From positions 1-5,102 of the forward strand of contig JAMOQA010000600.1 in NCBI GenBank assembly GCA_027064265.1: DNA of 5,102 nucleotides, in the 5' to 3' direction. A model generated the notes under the pieces. That model saw only the letters and a list, made by a program, of their open reading frames with translations, was not told the DNA's origin and searched no databases. Below, in pieces: positions 4,890-5,102 of the stretch; the stretch's first letter is position 1; each line of letters starts with the position of its first letter. The stretch is from Acidobacteriota bacterium. GTDB lineage: Bacteria > Acidobacteriota > Polarisedimenticolia > J045. Made by a program: the position numbers and the translations under genes.

Positions 4890-5102
4890 ACGAGCCGGAG
4901 AGGGAATCGAGCGGAACACGCCGGCAGGGAATCGGGCACCGAGTGGAGGTCTTTTTCCTGCGGCCGCTCGCCGCCCTTCCGCTGCTCCTGGTGGCGGTCT
5001 ACTGGGGCATGCCCCTCGCGAACCCCGCCGACCTTCCCGCCTGGAGGGTGGCCACCAGCGTTGGCCTCCTCCTCGGCGCTCTCGCCGGTGCGGTGGCCTT
5101 CC
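4886..5102 (+). CDS. N-terminal part of a further membrane protein, probably a paralogue of the preceding thioredoxin gene (3' end outside window)
   Basis: The ATG at 4886 overlaps the previous stop (ATGA 4886-4889), with GGGAG at 4872-4876 upstream. The frame is open to the window edge and gives 72 residues: a polar, charged start (about 1-20), a first hydrophobic segment at about 26-44 and a second at about 54-72. The motif FFLRPLAALP (23-32) corresponds to LLLRPMAAAP (13-22) of the preceding protein at the same place before helix 1. The order of a short cytoplasmic N-terminus, an LRP motif and paired helices is the same. I therefore expect five helices and a C-terminal thioredoxin-like domain, but that part is not visible, and whether it keeps CxxC cannot be known from here. 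Confidence 0.75.
   Translation, partial: MNEPERESSGTRRQGIGHRVEVFFLRPLAALPLLLVAVYWGMPLANPADLPAWRVATSVGLLLGALAGAVAF

Noticed and set aside
4317..4939. Antisense frames of 200 and 82 residues opposite the end of the third thioredoxin gene
   Set aside because: They overlap a strongly supported coding region and have no domain or Shine-Dalgarno evidence.

Overview
The window is GC-rich bacterial DNA. Coding is dense on the + strand, with Shine-Dalgarno-led genes joined by 4-base ATGA overlaps. I cannot name the genus. High GC, short signal-peptide proteins and membrane-anchored TlpA-like thioredoxins would fit Acidobacteriota, Planctomycetota, Myxococcota or a related lineage, but nothing here is diagnostic. 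No sign of phage, plasmid, CRISPR or RNA genes was found.

Region 1 (1-1260): the 3' end of an alpha-helical, TPR-like protein overlaps the start of a secreted or lipid-anchored protein of 302 residues. That protein has four W-rich repeats resembling beta-propeller blades. A perfect 12-bp GC hairpin just after its stop is a likely transcription terminator.

Region 2 (1260-1840): about 580 bases without a convincing gene. Its core is an unusual repeat array (about 1456-1665) built on an 11-base core (GTGTCGCATTT type) followed by a G-run/C-run palindrome. Two clear copies lie in one orientation and three in the other, about 31-33 bases apart. The outer copies form a long inverted repeat with 58-base arms (48 of 58 positions paired) and a 75-base loop. 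A candidate -10 box follows, then a strong ribosome binding site that places the next start at GTG 1841.

Region 3 (1841-5102): an operon of three complete and one truncated membrane protein, each joined to the next by ATGA. The three complete proteins share one plan: five predicted membrane helices, with the positive-inside rule putting the C-terminal thioredoxin-fold domain outside the cytoplasm. The first has CPPC and the third has CGPC. The middle one keeps the fold landmarks (DAT...IPQ cis-proline loop, LRDGKVV strand) but has lost both active-site cysteines. The truncated fourth begins like the third and is probably another paralogue. The set looks like a locally duplicated family of periplasmic thiol-disulfide proteins, two redox-active and one a probable pseudo-enzyme. 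None has a DsbD-type cysteine pair within its membrane helices, so the electron donor or acceptor must be encoded elsewhere. The most noteworthy items are the inverted-repeat array and the active/inactive/active thioredoxin cluster.
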